NCBI GenBank assembly: GCA_011800155.1
Contig: CM022376.1
Coordinates: 806,001-870,000 of the forward strand
DNA length: 64,000 bases
Direction: 5' to 3'
DNA from: Flammulina velutipes
Taxonomy: Eukaryota > Basidiomycota > Agaricomycetes > Agaricales > Physalacriaceae
The notes under the pieces are model-generated. The model did no database searches and had not been told where the DNA came from. It was given only the letters and a program-made list of their open reading frames with translations. Below are positions 34,324 through 45,500 of this stretch, piece after piece. The position numbers and the translations under genes were made by a program. Each line of letters opens with the position of its first letter. Position 1 is the stretch's first letter.

Positions 34324-35820
34324 ATGTTCAAGGCTCTGAGGTGGACTACGCGCTCTTTGCGAACACATTCATGGCCACGAACCCAGGAGGAACGTCAAAG
34401 ATTGGAGGCCATAATCGACCGTAAAGTGCCGCTGTCTTTCCCTGTGCCATTCTCTGAACCGTCTCTCAAACGCATCCGCGCAGAGGAAAAGCGTCAATTG
34501 AAAGCCGCGAATACGTACATGTTTTACTTTGCGTTGAGATTATTTTGATTCACATCCCAGAAGTAGCCCTCCTCCGTGTGCAGATACGGGAGTGTCAATT
34601 CCTCCTCCGCACAACGCGAAAGTCGATTCTATACCCCAGCTGGACTCCGTTCAACAGAAGAGGTGGATCCCGACGTTTGCTCAGCTACAAGTCCTGTTAG
34701 CAGTCTTCCAAGAGTCCCCTCTCCCATCCTCAGCCTTATGTTATGAACTCTCCGAGAGGCTACAAGTTCCTCTGAAAAGTATTTTCCGTTGGTTCGTAAA
34801 TCGGTAAGTGCCATCGACCATGTACATTCCATCGCATCATAACATCAATAGTCGGTCAAGGGCAGGTCTTCATAGTTATCTACGGATTGGCAAACAGTCG
34901 TCCTTCGAACCTGAGGCTTTCGGGGAACGCCCGACAGAATCTGTGTCGAGCTTCACACCCCGGGCGACGCGCATTTCTGACCGGCCTCCCCTACGAACTT
35001 TGGACCTCTCTCAAGTCACAGCCTCGGACTTCATGGACTTGTCAGGAACTCAGTACCCTTATGTCCCAGTTATAGTCGGTTCGGAGACGTTGATTGGGAA
35101 GCCAGGCTATGACATGACGAAAGGGCGTCGTGTGGCCTTTCCTGCGGGAACGACAGGTTTCCTCTACGTGTATTCTCCTACGGGCCGACCTGCGTACGAA
35201 CGAAGTATCCGGTTCAAGCTCGTCCCAAGCATCGACTGTCTTGACGATCTGCACAACCGTAGTGATCTGTTGAGGCGGGATGGTCTCCCCTGGTCGATTC
35301 CGTTGTATGCAGAAGACGGTATGCAACGGGCGTTCGTTGCGAAAGCAGTGCACGATGGATTCATTACGGAGGACATGCATCGCCAGATCTCGTCGCTGGT
35401 CAACAAGTCGCCACGTGCTGGTTGGGTGGAATCTATCCTCATTCATGACATGTCGCAGGTCTTCGCGGTGCCTTTGGACAGAGGCAGTAAGATGACCATT
35501 TGGATTGTCACGGACGAGACGAAGATTCGGATAAATGTGAAGACAGAATTTCTAGAGAATTTTAAGAGAAAAAGGGATGGTTCTGACGCAGGTAAGGCTT
35601 CTCATCTTATTCAACAGTTGAGGGTTTTCTCATTATGACTGTAGCATGCGCTCATGTATCAATAAAGTCTCACCCTGTCTACAACGCTCCCGCTTTCGTG
35701 GTCGAGAGCATACAAGAATCGAAAGGCAGCCCTCAAGTAAAGGTGCCCACCCCGAAATATACACTTCTAAATGATGTTTTGATCAAGAGAACGGAGTGGG
35801 TGTTGCTTCTCTCGAAATGA
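34324..35820 (+). CDS. Homeodomain protein, copy B (intact)
   Basis: Exons 34324-34514, 34561-34803, 34852-35591 and 35645-35820, in consistent phase, giving 449 residues. N-terminal basic region MFKALRWTTRSLRTHSWPRT. The homeodomain (about residues 94-153) contains QLQVLLAVFQESPLPSS and SIFRWFVNR, with W141, F142, N144, R145 and R146 matching canonical W48, F49, N51, R52 and R53. An intron splits the codon of R145. The C-terminal domain carries RTLDLSQVTASDFMDLSG, FPAGTTGFLYVYSPTGRPAY, RSIRFKLVPSIDCLDDLH, LLRRDGLPWSIPLY and SQVFAVPLDR..KMTIWIV, then VKTEFLENFKRKRDGS and the end TEWVLLLSK. I do not recognise this domain by name. This copy is the best template for the family; it is probably a transcription regulator. 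Confidence 0.82.
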
Positions 35821-36332
35821 ACTGAAATTTTATGGCTGACCTCTTTGGCAGGTATAAGATTACCAAGCCAAGGGCTTCGAGTACATAGGAAATCAGAGCG
35901 GGTCATTTTATGTCCAGACGTGGGGGTATGCATTTCAGAGCATCTCTCTGTCCTGCACATCCATCAGTGGAGGATAACTAGCGATTTCTTGGACTGTCCT
36001 TCTAAATGTCGAGCGAGTTTTTGAGGGTGAGTGGTCTAGTCAAAGACTATGACCAATTTTGTTTGACGGACGGGCGTCAGGCTGGCATCATGTCACCCCC
36101 AGTCAATCAACCCTTTGTTTTGCCGTGACCATGAAAGGACACCCGACTCCTTTGTTCGTGAAAGGAACAGTCAGAATGAAAGACATTCATTTATTCGTCC
36201 AGCCTTATAAGAAAGTGTACGACGTGCGTATCTTTCAACCTGTCCCTCTCTTTCCAACTTTCAATCACTTTCAAGCTCGCCTGGCGCGAACGTCTCCTTC
36301 ATTTACTCAACCCAACATCTCCGTCATCAACC
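35821..36332. other. Intergenic stretch between homeodomain copy B and Ser-rich copy 3
   Basis: The left part resembles the 3' flank of homeodomain copy C (near 49730-49870). The right part, about 36120-36330, resembles, inverted, the upstream regions of Ser-rich copies 1 and 2 (CCTTTGTTCGTGAAAGGA, then TTATAAGAAAGTG). It therefore holds the Ser-rich gene promoter, with a TTATAAG TATA-like word at 36206-36212. Confidence 0.55.
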
Positions 36333-37415
36333 ATGTCTTTCTACAAGTCCAAGCGCTCCAACCCCGTCGCGGCAGAAGGCAAAGAGAACACGCCTCTCAT
36401 CGACCATTCCTCCAGCCCGCCTTCCATGACAAAAGAGGACGATGCCTATGTACCTTCCCAACCTCCTCTCACCCAGGCGCCCCTCCCGTGCGAACCCGAC
36501 ATGGAGGGGGAAGACAATGGCTACGAATCAGATTTCGACACGGTACGCACCAATCCCCAGTTGCCAGTTCCCATTTACTCATTCAGCACTACTATTACTT
36601 AGTCCTCTCCGGCAGAGGACGATTTGTACGACTTACCTTCATCTTACGCCGATGACATTCCTCAAGACTCTCCTTCCCACTCCCCCTCCCGTTCACGTTC
36701 CCCGACTCCCACCCTTAGCACTCCTCGAGCTCGCTCCTTCGACGAAGACACAGAAATGCCTCTCAGCTCTCCGATTAGAACCACTTGGAGCTCTTCGCAG
36801 GAAAGCACGTCTTCCAGTTCGAGCATGTCTTCCCAACCCCAGGGTGATGGCAATCCCACTTCAAGTTCCATGGCGTACCTCGCTAAGGGTCACGACTTCA
36901 CTGCGGAGGTTGACGGGGAGGATGTTCAGAGGAATGGTGATGCGCCTCTGACCCGCTCATCGCAGGAATCGATAAGGACGGATTATTCGCATGAACGGTT
37001 ATCGTCGCCGTCTTTGGAGGAGTCGACGTCCTCTCAGCCTTCACGGGACTTCTCTTCCTCGCTGTCATACCAGGAATCATCCTCGCAAGAGGAGACGCTT
37101 TCATCCTCATCGCACAATGACCAGGAGGACACAACTCCTCGCTCCTTTCCTCAACCCTCCTCCTCCTCCTCCTCCGCCGACACCGACATGAATTCTTCCA
37201 ACACACCCATGATGTCCGAGGCCGGGAGTAGGAGTCCTGCCAGCAGCGAGGAGGAGAGGAGGAGAGAGATGAGGGAGTGGTTCGGGTCCACGATGCATGA
37301 GGAGAGGTTGGAGGAGAACATGAGGTTGGAGGAAGATGAAGATGGTTACCCTTCGTCAGACCAGGAAGTTTTCTTCTATCCTTTTTTGATTTTCTTTGTA
37401 CAAGTGAGCTCTTGA
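36333..37415 (+). CDS. Ser/Asp-rich disordered protein, copy 3
   Basis: Exons 36333-36542 and 36603-37415, in consistent phase, giving 340 residues. It begins MSFYKSKRSNPVAAEGKENT, almost the same as copy 2. Exon 2 opens SSPAEDDLYDLPSSY. Then come SPSRSRSPTPTLSTPRARSF, DEDTEMPLSS, YSHERLSSPSLEESTSSQPS, Ser runs, and SEEERRREMREWFGSTMHEE, a short helix-prone stretch missing from copy 2. The C-terminal end is hydrophobic (VFFYPFLIFFVQVSS), possibly read into former non-coding sequence. No known domain. It lies in inverted orientation to copies 1 and 2, next to homeodomain copy C. Confidence 0.6.
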
Positions 37416-37800
37416 CCTACTACTGATATGTGTTGTACTTCTGTCTTTACTCTTCCTTCTCGTGGTTTCTGTTTCTAGCCCCTTGTACCTAATAATTGTT
37501 TGTGTTGCCTATCTCTATCAAATTGCACACTCATTGTACATCTATGACTCTTGCCTAACACCCGAGAAACAGGTCCCCACAGTTAGTTAGAATACATCGA
37601 TTTAAACTCCTCACATTATGGCATTCTATTCTCACCCAGATCGCTCCTATTCCAGTACCACGAAGAGGGGAGTATGCACTGTGAAGGACAATATTGATCC
37701 CGGGAGTTGCCGAATACTCTCAACATAAACTTTCATCATCCATGTTCAGTAAAGCGAATGATTCCTCCCTAACCAGTAGGCTGATGTTCTTCAGTGATCA
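37416..37800. other. Spacer with an inverted DUF1365 3' tail and the homeodomain copy C promoter
   Basis: From about 37480 to 37570 the complement matches the tail and 3' flank of the DUF1365 fragment at 30600-30680 (AATAATTGTTTG, ACACTCATTGTACAT and ATGACTCTTGCCT). From about 37615 it matches, inverted, the region 30090-30290 before homeodomain copy A (ATTATGGCATTCTATTCTC; GCGAATGATTCCT). Confidence 0.7.
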
Positions 37801-38267
37801 ATGCTCAAGGCTTTGAGATGGACTACGCGCTCTTTGCGGACTCATTCGTGGCCACGAACCCAGGAGGAACGACAAACGTTCGATGCCATAATGGACCGTA
37901 AAGTACCACTGTCTTTCCCTGCATCAGTCTCCAAGGCTGCTCTCAAACGCATACGTATGGAGGAAAGGCGCCAATTGAAAGCCGCGAAGACGTACGTGTT
38001 TTACTTCGTGTTGAAAACGTTTCAATTCACATCCTAGAAGTGGCCCTCCCGCGTCCGCAGATACGAGAGTGTCAACTCCACCTCCACCAGAGCAATCACA
38101 CGATGGGAACACCGTAGGTTCGCCTACTTCCATTCCCCAGCCGAGTTCTGTTCGACGGAAGAGGTGGATTCCGACACTTGCTCAGCTGCAAGTCCTGTTA
38201 GCAGTCTTCCAAGAGTCCCCTCTCCCCTCCTCATCCTTGCATCACGAACTTTCCGAGAGGCTGAAAG

Positions 38268-38488
38268 TGTAACGATTCCTACTTAACACGTTCCTTATGA
38301 CTCATATTTCCCCATCTCTATTTAGCATGTGATTATATTGATCATAGTTATATACCGCTCGATCTTTGCTCACGTAGATTAACTTTTTACCACCCACATC
38401 GCTTGTATCACTAAGTAGTCTTTAACAATAGTACCACCTGTTGTGCGAAGATCGAGTGAACTAAGCAAAGTGGGCCGTAACTCTTACA
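38268..38488 (+). repeat. 5' LTR (221 bp)
   Basis: Starts TGTAACGATTCC and ends AACTCTTACA. By eye it is identical to the 3' LTR at 48415-48635. A TTATATA word lies near 38347. Confidence 0.95.
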
Positions 38489-38865
38489 CTTTTTTTCGCA
38501 TCAGTATAAACATACTAGAACGCGAATAGACTACTTTTGAACGATACGATAAACGTATCATCGACCTCGCTGTAACACGAGGCAACCACGCTGTTTTAAT
38601 AAAACGCGTCATCTCGAGTCATCGAGAAAATCCTACGTCATTTTGATCGACGGTTCCGCTCAACATACCTCCGCGTGCAAACACGAGGCGAGGCGGACCG
38701 CCGCCCAACCCCAAGACATCACCGTATCAATACGCAAGGACTCGTAATAGATACGCCCACAATAACTCGTGGTTTACTGGTGTACTTAGCTTCGGGAACC
38801 CGGAATTAGGAACGCCTGAATTTACAAACCTATACACTCACCCGGCGCCACCAGTAGTACGAGCC
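38489..38865 (+). other. Retrotransposon leader between the 5' LTR and gag
   Basis: Untranslated leader. Directly after the LTR comes CTTTTTTTCGCATC, with no TGG as expected for pairing with a tRNA 3' CCA end. Short inverted repeats occur (GATACG..CGTATC near 38543-38560). Confidence 0.6.
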
Positions 38866-41800
38866 ATGGATAGTCATCCGGAAATCAAAGTTCCGCAGCC
38901 GCATAGGCCTCAATCTGCTGCAGTAGTTAGCGACCTCGAAGCGAAGGTAGAACAACAAGAAGAACTACCAGAAGAGAAGGCAACTCCGATACCCCCGCGC
39001 TATAAGCGTTCAACATCTATTAGAGCGTTATCTCGCCAATCACATAATATCAATACTGAAGACCTGAAAAAGGAAATCGAAAGATTGCAGAATATCGTAG
39101 AAAAGCGAGAACAGAAGAAGCCGTACAACCCGTTTGCGGGGTCCATACTATCAGCTAGCCCGGACAGACCAGTATCAAATCCATTTGCTACTCCAAAAGA
39201 CGAGAAACCGTGGACCAAGCCGAAGAGTGAAGCTCACAGCGTTAAAATGCCGCCGCCGGCACCAGGAGACAAACCAGGTGCCAATGACGCATGGTTAAGG
39301 TACATGAGTGATCAGCAGATCAAAGGAATGGTAAACACGGCGTACGCCAAAAAGAATCATGGCCCTCACACGGCAGAGGAAATACAGTTCATGATGAACG
39401 AACAACGGAAGTTCCGTGCCGTTGCTCATCAAGAATTGATCGCTCAACATGAGAAGGCGTTGCGGGAATTAGCAACGCAACATATTCATACTAATGGAAA
39501 AACGTACACGGTGATTCCACCATTAGCTATCAATCGTTATTTAGCAAGCAATATACAACGCGATGGCAGGATAAGGGAGGAACCAAAACACGTACTAAAC
39601 TCTATGTTGCCATTTGATCAGGAAGCAGGAGATTTCAGCGCGAATCTCCAAACGGCTCATTATTTTGAGAATGAGGAATTCCATCGACACGAGAGTGAAA
39701 CTCAGTCGAACTACATCCGACGGATGAACACAAAACGCGCTATAGAAGAATGGACATCAGTCAATTCATCTAAGACATTCCCAACAACAGGACCATTCAG
39801 TAAGGAAATGTTGGACGGGACCAGACATGCCATATTTGTAATGGGAATGAAGGAAGAACTTCGACGACGTGACTTAATAGTGTACGGTTGGTCGAAAATC
39901 CCGGAACAACAAGTCGATATTACCATCGCAGGTCTGGTGACTCACCATGACTGCCCGGGATTATCTGTAATGATAAGTCGTTACGAAGAAAATCCAGAGG
40001 AATATGTTTGGGTAAGAAAGCAATTTCCTCCACCCAATGATGGCGAGCGTCCGCCGTCAAAACATGGGAAAGAGGATAAGTCGATAAAAGACTCTCCAAA
40101 ACCCTCACATATACCAGGCGATCCCGATGACCCAGGTGACGATGATGGATCGGATAAAGGAGAAAAACCTCCTCACAAACCAGATGGAAAGAAGCCACCG
40201 CCACGTCAAACGCCTGGCAACGGGGGCGGTGGAGGAGATGACGGAAGCAGCGGTGGTAACGGAAGAGGCGCTAGTGATCCGGATCGACGACGGAAACGAT
40301 CGCCCAGATCAAAGGGAGCACAACCCCGTCCAGGTCAATTCCAGAGCGCGCGATTTCAATCGCAAGGCCCCAACGCACACTCGTCAGTTGAGGAATTCAA
40401 CTATAACCCACGTACCCGCTCTGACACGGAAGTAATGCTTCAAATCTTTAGTCGATACGAACGTATCATAAAGAAACACTTACTTTCTACACGAACAGGT
40501 CTGGACCCGAACGTTCAGAAAGCAACCATGCAAGGGTTGCATAAACCATCCAAGTATGACGGAACATCTGACATCGTTAAATTCGACGAATGGATTTTGT
40601 CTGTAGTATTATGGCTAAAAGCGGCGAATATATGCGGACCAGCATACTACATGGACGAAAACGGTGTTGAAGACGTCTCAAGTGTAGACGTTCAACGTAC
40701 CACTGCGTTAGGAACATTCCTGGATGGAGACGCGCGCGCGTGGTATCACGAGTCAGTTGAGAATGTTCAATGGAACCTTTTTGACGAAGATAATGAGCCC
40801 GAACAGCCTACCTTTTCACAAGTAATATCAAGTCTATATCGAAGGTTCATTCATGAATCATCATTATACGATCTAATCAAGAAGTTTGATCGTGTGGCGT
40901 ACCGTGTCGATGGAGGTATCCGTCAACTATTCGCAGATTTAACACGTTGGACCAGCATGATGCCATGTCCACCCGACGTCTATCGCTTCAAGCATAAATT
41001 AATGCTAGCAATCCCATCAGCAATTCGGAGCAAATTGAATCAAGACGGACTTACAGCAGAATCCGCATCCGTCAATGACATCATCCAACGTGCGCTGATA
41101 ATTGAGAAAGGAATACGCGCCGAACGCATATACGAACGGCAAGCTAAAGAAAGCAATCAGAACGTAAGATTTTCTAGCGAAGCTCGTCAAGCACCTGCAA
41201 ACAACACGGCAACACGCCGCTTCAAAAAGGTACAAGGCGAACGCCACAGTACCAGGCCGGACACAAGCCGTGAAAAGGACCGCTTGAACACAATGCAAGA
41301 TGGGAAACCAAAATTTACCCCAAGACCAGCCTATCGATCGGCCACTCCACCTCGCACTGGCGCCCGAAAGAGCAGATGTTGGGGATGCGGTAATGAAGAT
41401 CATTTCTCGAGCAATCCCAAATGTCCGAGATATGGGAAGCAACCACTTTATCCCAACGGGGAAAAACTATCTCGAATCAATGAGGAGGTCTCCGTTGACC
41501 AGAACACTGAGAAACCAGTAGATTGGGAATCTGCCGTCACCGCACAATCTAAAGAAGAGGACACGGGTGAAGAAGACCCGTGGGGAGGTAGTCAGTATGA
41601 GTCAGAAGACGAAAATGAAGCGCTAATGGCTCGTATGAACGAGACCGACCCATTCCCAGTGGTTGACGAAGACGAGTCGACGGATCGGGAAGACGAACCT
41701 TATGATGAACCCTTCGAAGACTCAGGAAATATCGCAGAACATGACGAATACACCATGGATTTTACTGAATACATGGGAGCAATAACTGAGGAGAAGGATA

Positions 41801-42477
41801 TCCAAACTTCGAGAACATATTATAGACCAAATATGGCAGAAATACCGAAAAAGCACGTACCTAAAGTACGTGCACGGCCACGACGAACTGCAGCGCAAAA
41901 TCGTTGTCTGCCGGCATACATCATTCTAAATGGATTGCCGGCGTTCACACTATTTGATAGTGGTAGTACGTCTGACGCGATAAGTCCTGATTTTGCGCGC
42001 ATTGCTAAGATTGATACGTTCCAATTAGCAAACCCAATACCATTGCAATTGGGAACGAAAGGCAGCCGTTCTAAGATAACTTTTGGCGCCGAAACCTCAT
42101 TCTTTTACGGGAATGAAAGAATCAAAGTAGAAGGAAACGACTACTTTGATATAACCAATATTGATAGGTACGATCTTATCATAGGTACAGTATTCATGAG
42201 AAAACACAAAATAGCGCTCGATTTCGAGCACGATACAATCAGAATACGAGGGGTCGCCGCTCCAACTCTCTCGGAGGGGGAGGAAGCCACAGAAATGGCT
42301 AGACGATACGCGAAACGCGTAACTACCGTGGGAAAGTCAAACGACGAAAGTGACATTGAGATTAAATCACGTCCCAATAAAGCCCCCAACGCTCAGCTAT
42401 CTGCGACGGTATCATCAGGAGCACGTCTCGCGGCAATGGCTACGGATATATCCGGTCATAATCTACCTACACAATGA
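38866..42477 (+). CDS. Retrotransposon Gag-protease polyprotein
   Basis: 1203 codons ending in TGA at 42475-42477. The first 550 residues or so are an unusual hydrophilic extension with a coiled-coil-prone part (TEDLKKEIERLQNIVEKREQ) and a Gly/Pro/Asp/Lys-rich linker (about residues 385-500). The capsid-like part (about 560-760) includes LGTFLDGDARAWYHESVE and SSLYRRFIHESSLYDLIKKF. A zinc knuckle CWGCGNEDHFSSNPKC follows near residue 838, with spacing CX2CX4HX6C, two residues longer than the classical CX2CX4HX4C. An acidic linker leads to an aspartic protease near residue 1028 (FTLFDSGSTSDAI) with the DSG active site. The pol ORF follows in the same frame after the stop. Confidence 0.9.
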   Translation: MDSHPEIKVPQPHRPQSAAVVSDLEAKVEQQEELPEEKATPIPPRYKRSTSIRALSRQSHNINTEDLKKEIERLQNIVEKREQKKPYNPFAGSILSASPDRPVSNPFATPKDEKPWTKPKSEAHSVKMPPPAPGDKPGANDAWLRYMSDQQIKGMVNTAYAKKNHGPHTAEEIQFMMNEQRKFRAVAHQELIAQHEKALRELATQHIHTNGKTYTVIPPLAINRYLASNIQRDGRIREEPKHVLNSMLPFDQEAGDFSANLQTAHYFENEEFHRHESETQSNYIRRMNTKRAIEEWTSVNSSKTFPTTGPFSKEMLDGTRHAIFVMGMKEELRRRDLIVYGWSKIPEQQVDITIAGLVTHHDCPGLSVMISRYEENPEEYVWVRKQFPPPNDGERPPSKHGKEDKSIKDSPKPSHIPGDPDDPGDDDGSDKGEKPPHKPDGKKPPPRQTPGNGGGGGDDGSSGGNGRGASDPDRRRKRSPRSKGAQPRPGQFQSARFQSQGPNAHSSVEEFNYNPRTRSDTEVMLQIFSRYERIIKKHLLSTRTGLDPNVQKATMQGLHKPSKYDGTSDIVKFDEWILSVVLWLKAANICGPAYYMDENGVEDVSSVDVQRTTALGTFLDGDARAWYHESVENVQWNLFDEDNEPEQPTFSQVISSLYRRFIHESSLYDLIKKFDRVAYRVDGGIRQLFADLTRWTSMMPCPPDVYRFKHKLMLAIPSAIRSKLNQDGLTAESASVNDIIQRALIIEKGIRAERIYERQAKESNQNVRFSSEARQAPANNTATRRFKKVQGERHSTRPDTSREKDRLNTMQDGKPKFTPRPAYRSATPPRTGARKSRCWGCGNEDHFSSNPKCPRYGKQPLYPNGEKLSRINEEVSVDQNTEKPVDWESAVTAQSKEEDTGEEDPWGGSQYESEDENEALMARMNETDPFPVVDEDESTDREDEPYDEPFEDSGNIAEHDEYTMDFTEYMGAITEEKDIQTSRTYYRPNMAEIPKKHVPKVRARPRRTAAQNRCLPAYIILNGLPAFTLFDSGSTSDAISPDFARIAKIDTFQLANPIPLQLGTKGSRSKITFGAETSFFYGNERIKVEGNDYFDITNIDRYDLIIGTVFMRKHKIALDFEHDTIRIRGVAAPTLSEGEEATEMARRYAKRVTTVGKSNDESDIEIKSRPNKAPNAQLSATVSSGARLAAMATDISGHNLPTQ

Positions 42478-42527
42478 CTAGATGGTCCCGAGCACAACAC
42501 CCCGCGAAAGGATCGTGCTTCGGTACC
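42475..42527 (+). promoter_or_regulatory. Candidate stop-codon readthrough signal (UGA-CUAG plus stem-loop)
   Basis: The gag stop is CAA-TGA-CTA-G. Six bases after it a stem can form between 42484-42495 (GGTCCCGAGCAC) and 42515-42527 (GTGCTTCGGTACC): 11 Watson-Crick pairs, one mismatch and one bulged base, with a loop of 19 nt. UGA followed by CUA and a nearby stem-loop is the layout of known type II readthrough sites in RNA viruses and some cellular genes. Gag and pol are in the same frame, as this mechanism requires. Confidence 0.65.
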
Positions 42528-45500
42528 ATGGAAAAATAACAAGAAAACACATATTGAAGATATTGAAGACGAAGAGGAGCCTCACAGTACGCGCCTAAAT
42601 CGTCAGCTACCAGTGCTATTAGCACCAGATGATTACTTTACTAAGGAAGAGTTAGATGAATTAGTGAAAGATGCGCATAAACTAGACCTATGCAAAGAAG
42701 AGAACCGTATCGCGGTAAACGAGCTCAATGACCTCGTAATGGAATACACAGCAGCATTCCAAGAACGAAAGGAAGCGATCGAGATCGAAACCGGTCCGAG
42801 CTCCGCATACGCCACGCTGCCAATGGAAACCATCAATGAACTTAAGGAAACATTAATGGCTACTACTGAGCAGTTCATATCTTTAGAAAATATCAATAAA
42901 GATCAATATTCGGAAGCTGACATTCCAAAGCTACGGACTAAATGGCTAGACTACTGCTCCGAAATCTTGCAAGGTACCCAAGAAGGGTTGCCCCCGCTAC
43001 GAGAAATTAACCACAAAATACCATTGATAGATGAATCAAAACGATACAACTACTATATGCCTAGATGTCCCGACTCTATGCGGGAACAGCTGATTGATCG
43101 TATAGGGACATACACCAAAGCCAAGTGGTGGGAACCATGTACATCGGACCAAGCGGCACCAATGCTTTGTGTACCAAAGAAGGATAACACCTTGCGCTGC
43201 ACCATTGATTGTCGTAAAAGAAACGAAAACACCATTAAGGACGTTACTCCATTCCCGGATCAAGATACTATCAGGTACGATGTGGCGCGCGCCAAATATA
43301 GATCTAAGATCGATCTATCGAACGCGTATGAGCAAGTACGCAATGTTACAGAAGACGTATGGAAAACCGCATTTGCTACCGTATTCGGAACGTTCGTTAG
43401 CAACGTAATGCAACAAGGAGACTGTAACGCGCCATCAACATTCCAACGTCTAATGACCGTCATATTCCAAGAGTGCCTGGGTCGATTCGTTCACGTATAT
43501 CTTGATGACATTTTTGTATTTAGTGATACGATAGACGATCATGAACGACACCTAAAGATAGTATTTGATAAACTTAAAGCAAATCAATTATACCTCAAAG
43601 CGTCTAAAGTACAATTGTATGCTGAGAAAATTGACTGCCTGGGACACATTATAGATAATGCTGGAGTCCACGCCGACATGGACAAACTAGCAAATATACG
43701 GGAATGGCGTGTACCTCGCAATTACAATGACATTCAGAAATTCTTAGGTGTGGTCAACTATGTGGCACACTATCTACCTGACGTTACCGCCTACACTACA
43801 CCACTTTCAGAAATCAATAAGAATGGTCAGCCGTTCTTTTGGAGACCAATCCACGACGCATGCTTCCAGTCTATCAAAGATCTGGCGTGTCGAACCCCAA
43901 TATTGCGTCCGATCGACGCCCGACTTGATGAACCAATTTGGGTAATATGTGACGCATCCATTACGGGAATAGGCGCCATGTACGGCCAAGGCCCAACATG
44001 GCAATCATGCCGTCCTGCCGGCTTCATGTCTAAAAAGTTTACAGACACTCAAAGAAACTACCGTGTATTTGAAACAGAAACATTGGCAATCCTAGAAGCA
44101 CTCCTCAAATGGGAGGATAAACTAGTAGGATATCGTATCCATGTGGTTACGGACCACAAAGCCTTAGAATTCTTCAAGACACAACGAAGACTATCCGCTC
44201 GACAGATGCGTTGGATGGAATACCTAGCGCGTTTTAATTGTGATATTACTTACATCAAAGGCATACACAATAAGGTAGCAGACGCACTATCGCGCTACTA
44301 TGAATCTGATACCCCTGAGGATAGATATGATATCGCTGAATACGCGAACGCCGATGTCCGATTAGATAGTGACGGAGAAGACCTTCCAATTGGGCGTCTG
44401 GATGAGTATGAGCGTATGCTTGTTAGACGCGAATCATCTCGATTACGAGAAATGAAGGAACGAAAAGAAGAACGCGACCTCGAAGCCACAGAGATGGAGC
44501 AAGCACGAGCCGAAAATAGTACAACGAACCCTGACACACCACCATACACAGCTCCCGAACCCACAGTGTTGGATGCAGTAGCAAGAGGTGACGACTTGGT
44601 TCAAATGCTAGAATCCACGCAAAGTGATTTCCAAGATCGCGTCAAGGAATACTACGGGAATGACCCACTACTGTCCAAAGTTTTGGAAAAACCTGAAGAC
44701 CATCCACGCTTCGAAGTCACAAGTGACGGATTGATATGGACTAATAATGTAGAAGGAGAAAAAGTACTATGTATACCCAAGAGTCCCAAGGGAAAATCAT
44801 CACTACGAGGTCTAGTACTCGAACAAGGCCACCTCACGGTAGGACACTTCGGACCCCAGAAAACGTCCTCATACATCCGGAGATGGTTTTGGTGGCCGAA
44901 GGTACACGGAATGGTACATGAATTCTGTAAAACGTGCCAAAAGTGCCATGAAGCAAAAGGGTCATACCAAGCACCATCCGGAAAACTTCATACACTACCG
45001 ATCCCAACGCGACCGTGGCAGTCCGTTTCGATGGATTTCATAGGACCGTTTCCAGAAGTAAAGAAACGAAATTACCTATGGGTAATAGTGTGCAGGTTAA
45101 CCTCACAAGTACATCTCATCCCTATACACACGACGAACACGGCAGCAGATTTATCACGGATTTATCTGCAAGAGATTGTCAGATTACACGGACTACCGGA
45201 GTCAATAGTATCTGACCGTGATTCTAAGTTCACCGCCGCATGGTGGCGGGAGCTGCATCGACTACTCGGAGTTAAGCTCCTTATGTCAACTTCCTACCAT
45301 CCTCAGACCGACGGACTTACTGAAAGGACGAACCGGAGCGTGGCGCAAATATTTCGATCAAGCATCCGTCCCGATCAAGGGGATTGGCTCGGCAAATGCC
45401 CGATCGTGGAATTTGCGATCAACTCAAGTATTAGTGAATCTACAGGATACGCACCATTCGAACTCACATACGGATACATACCGGCAATGATGAGAGAAGT

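Noticed and set aside
36442..36951. Second open frame overlapping Ser-rich copy 3
   Set aside because: It is a frame-shifted shadow of the Ser/Pro codon-biased gene; the family protein is in the other frame.
42613..42615. Independent start of pol at 42613
   Set aside because: The codon there is GTG, not ATG; the first in-frame ATG is at 42739. Readthrough of the preceding TGA explains the frame better.
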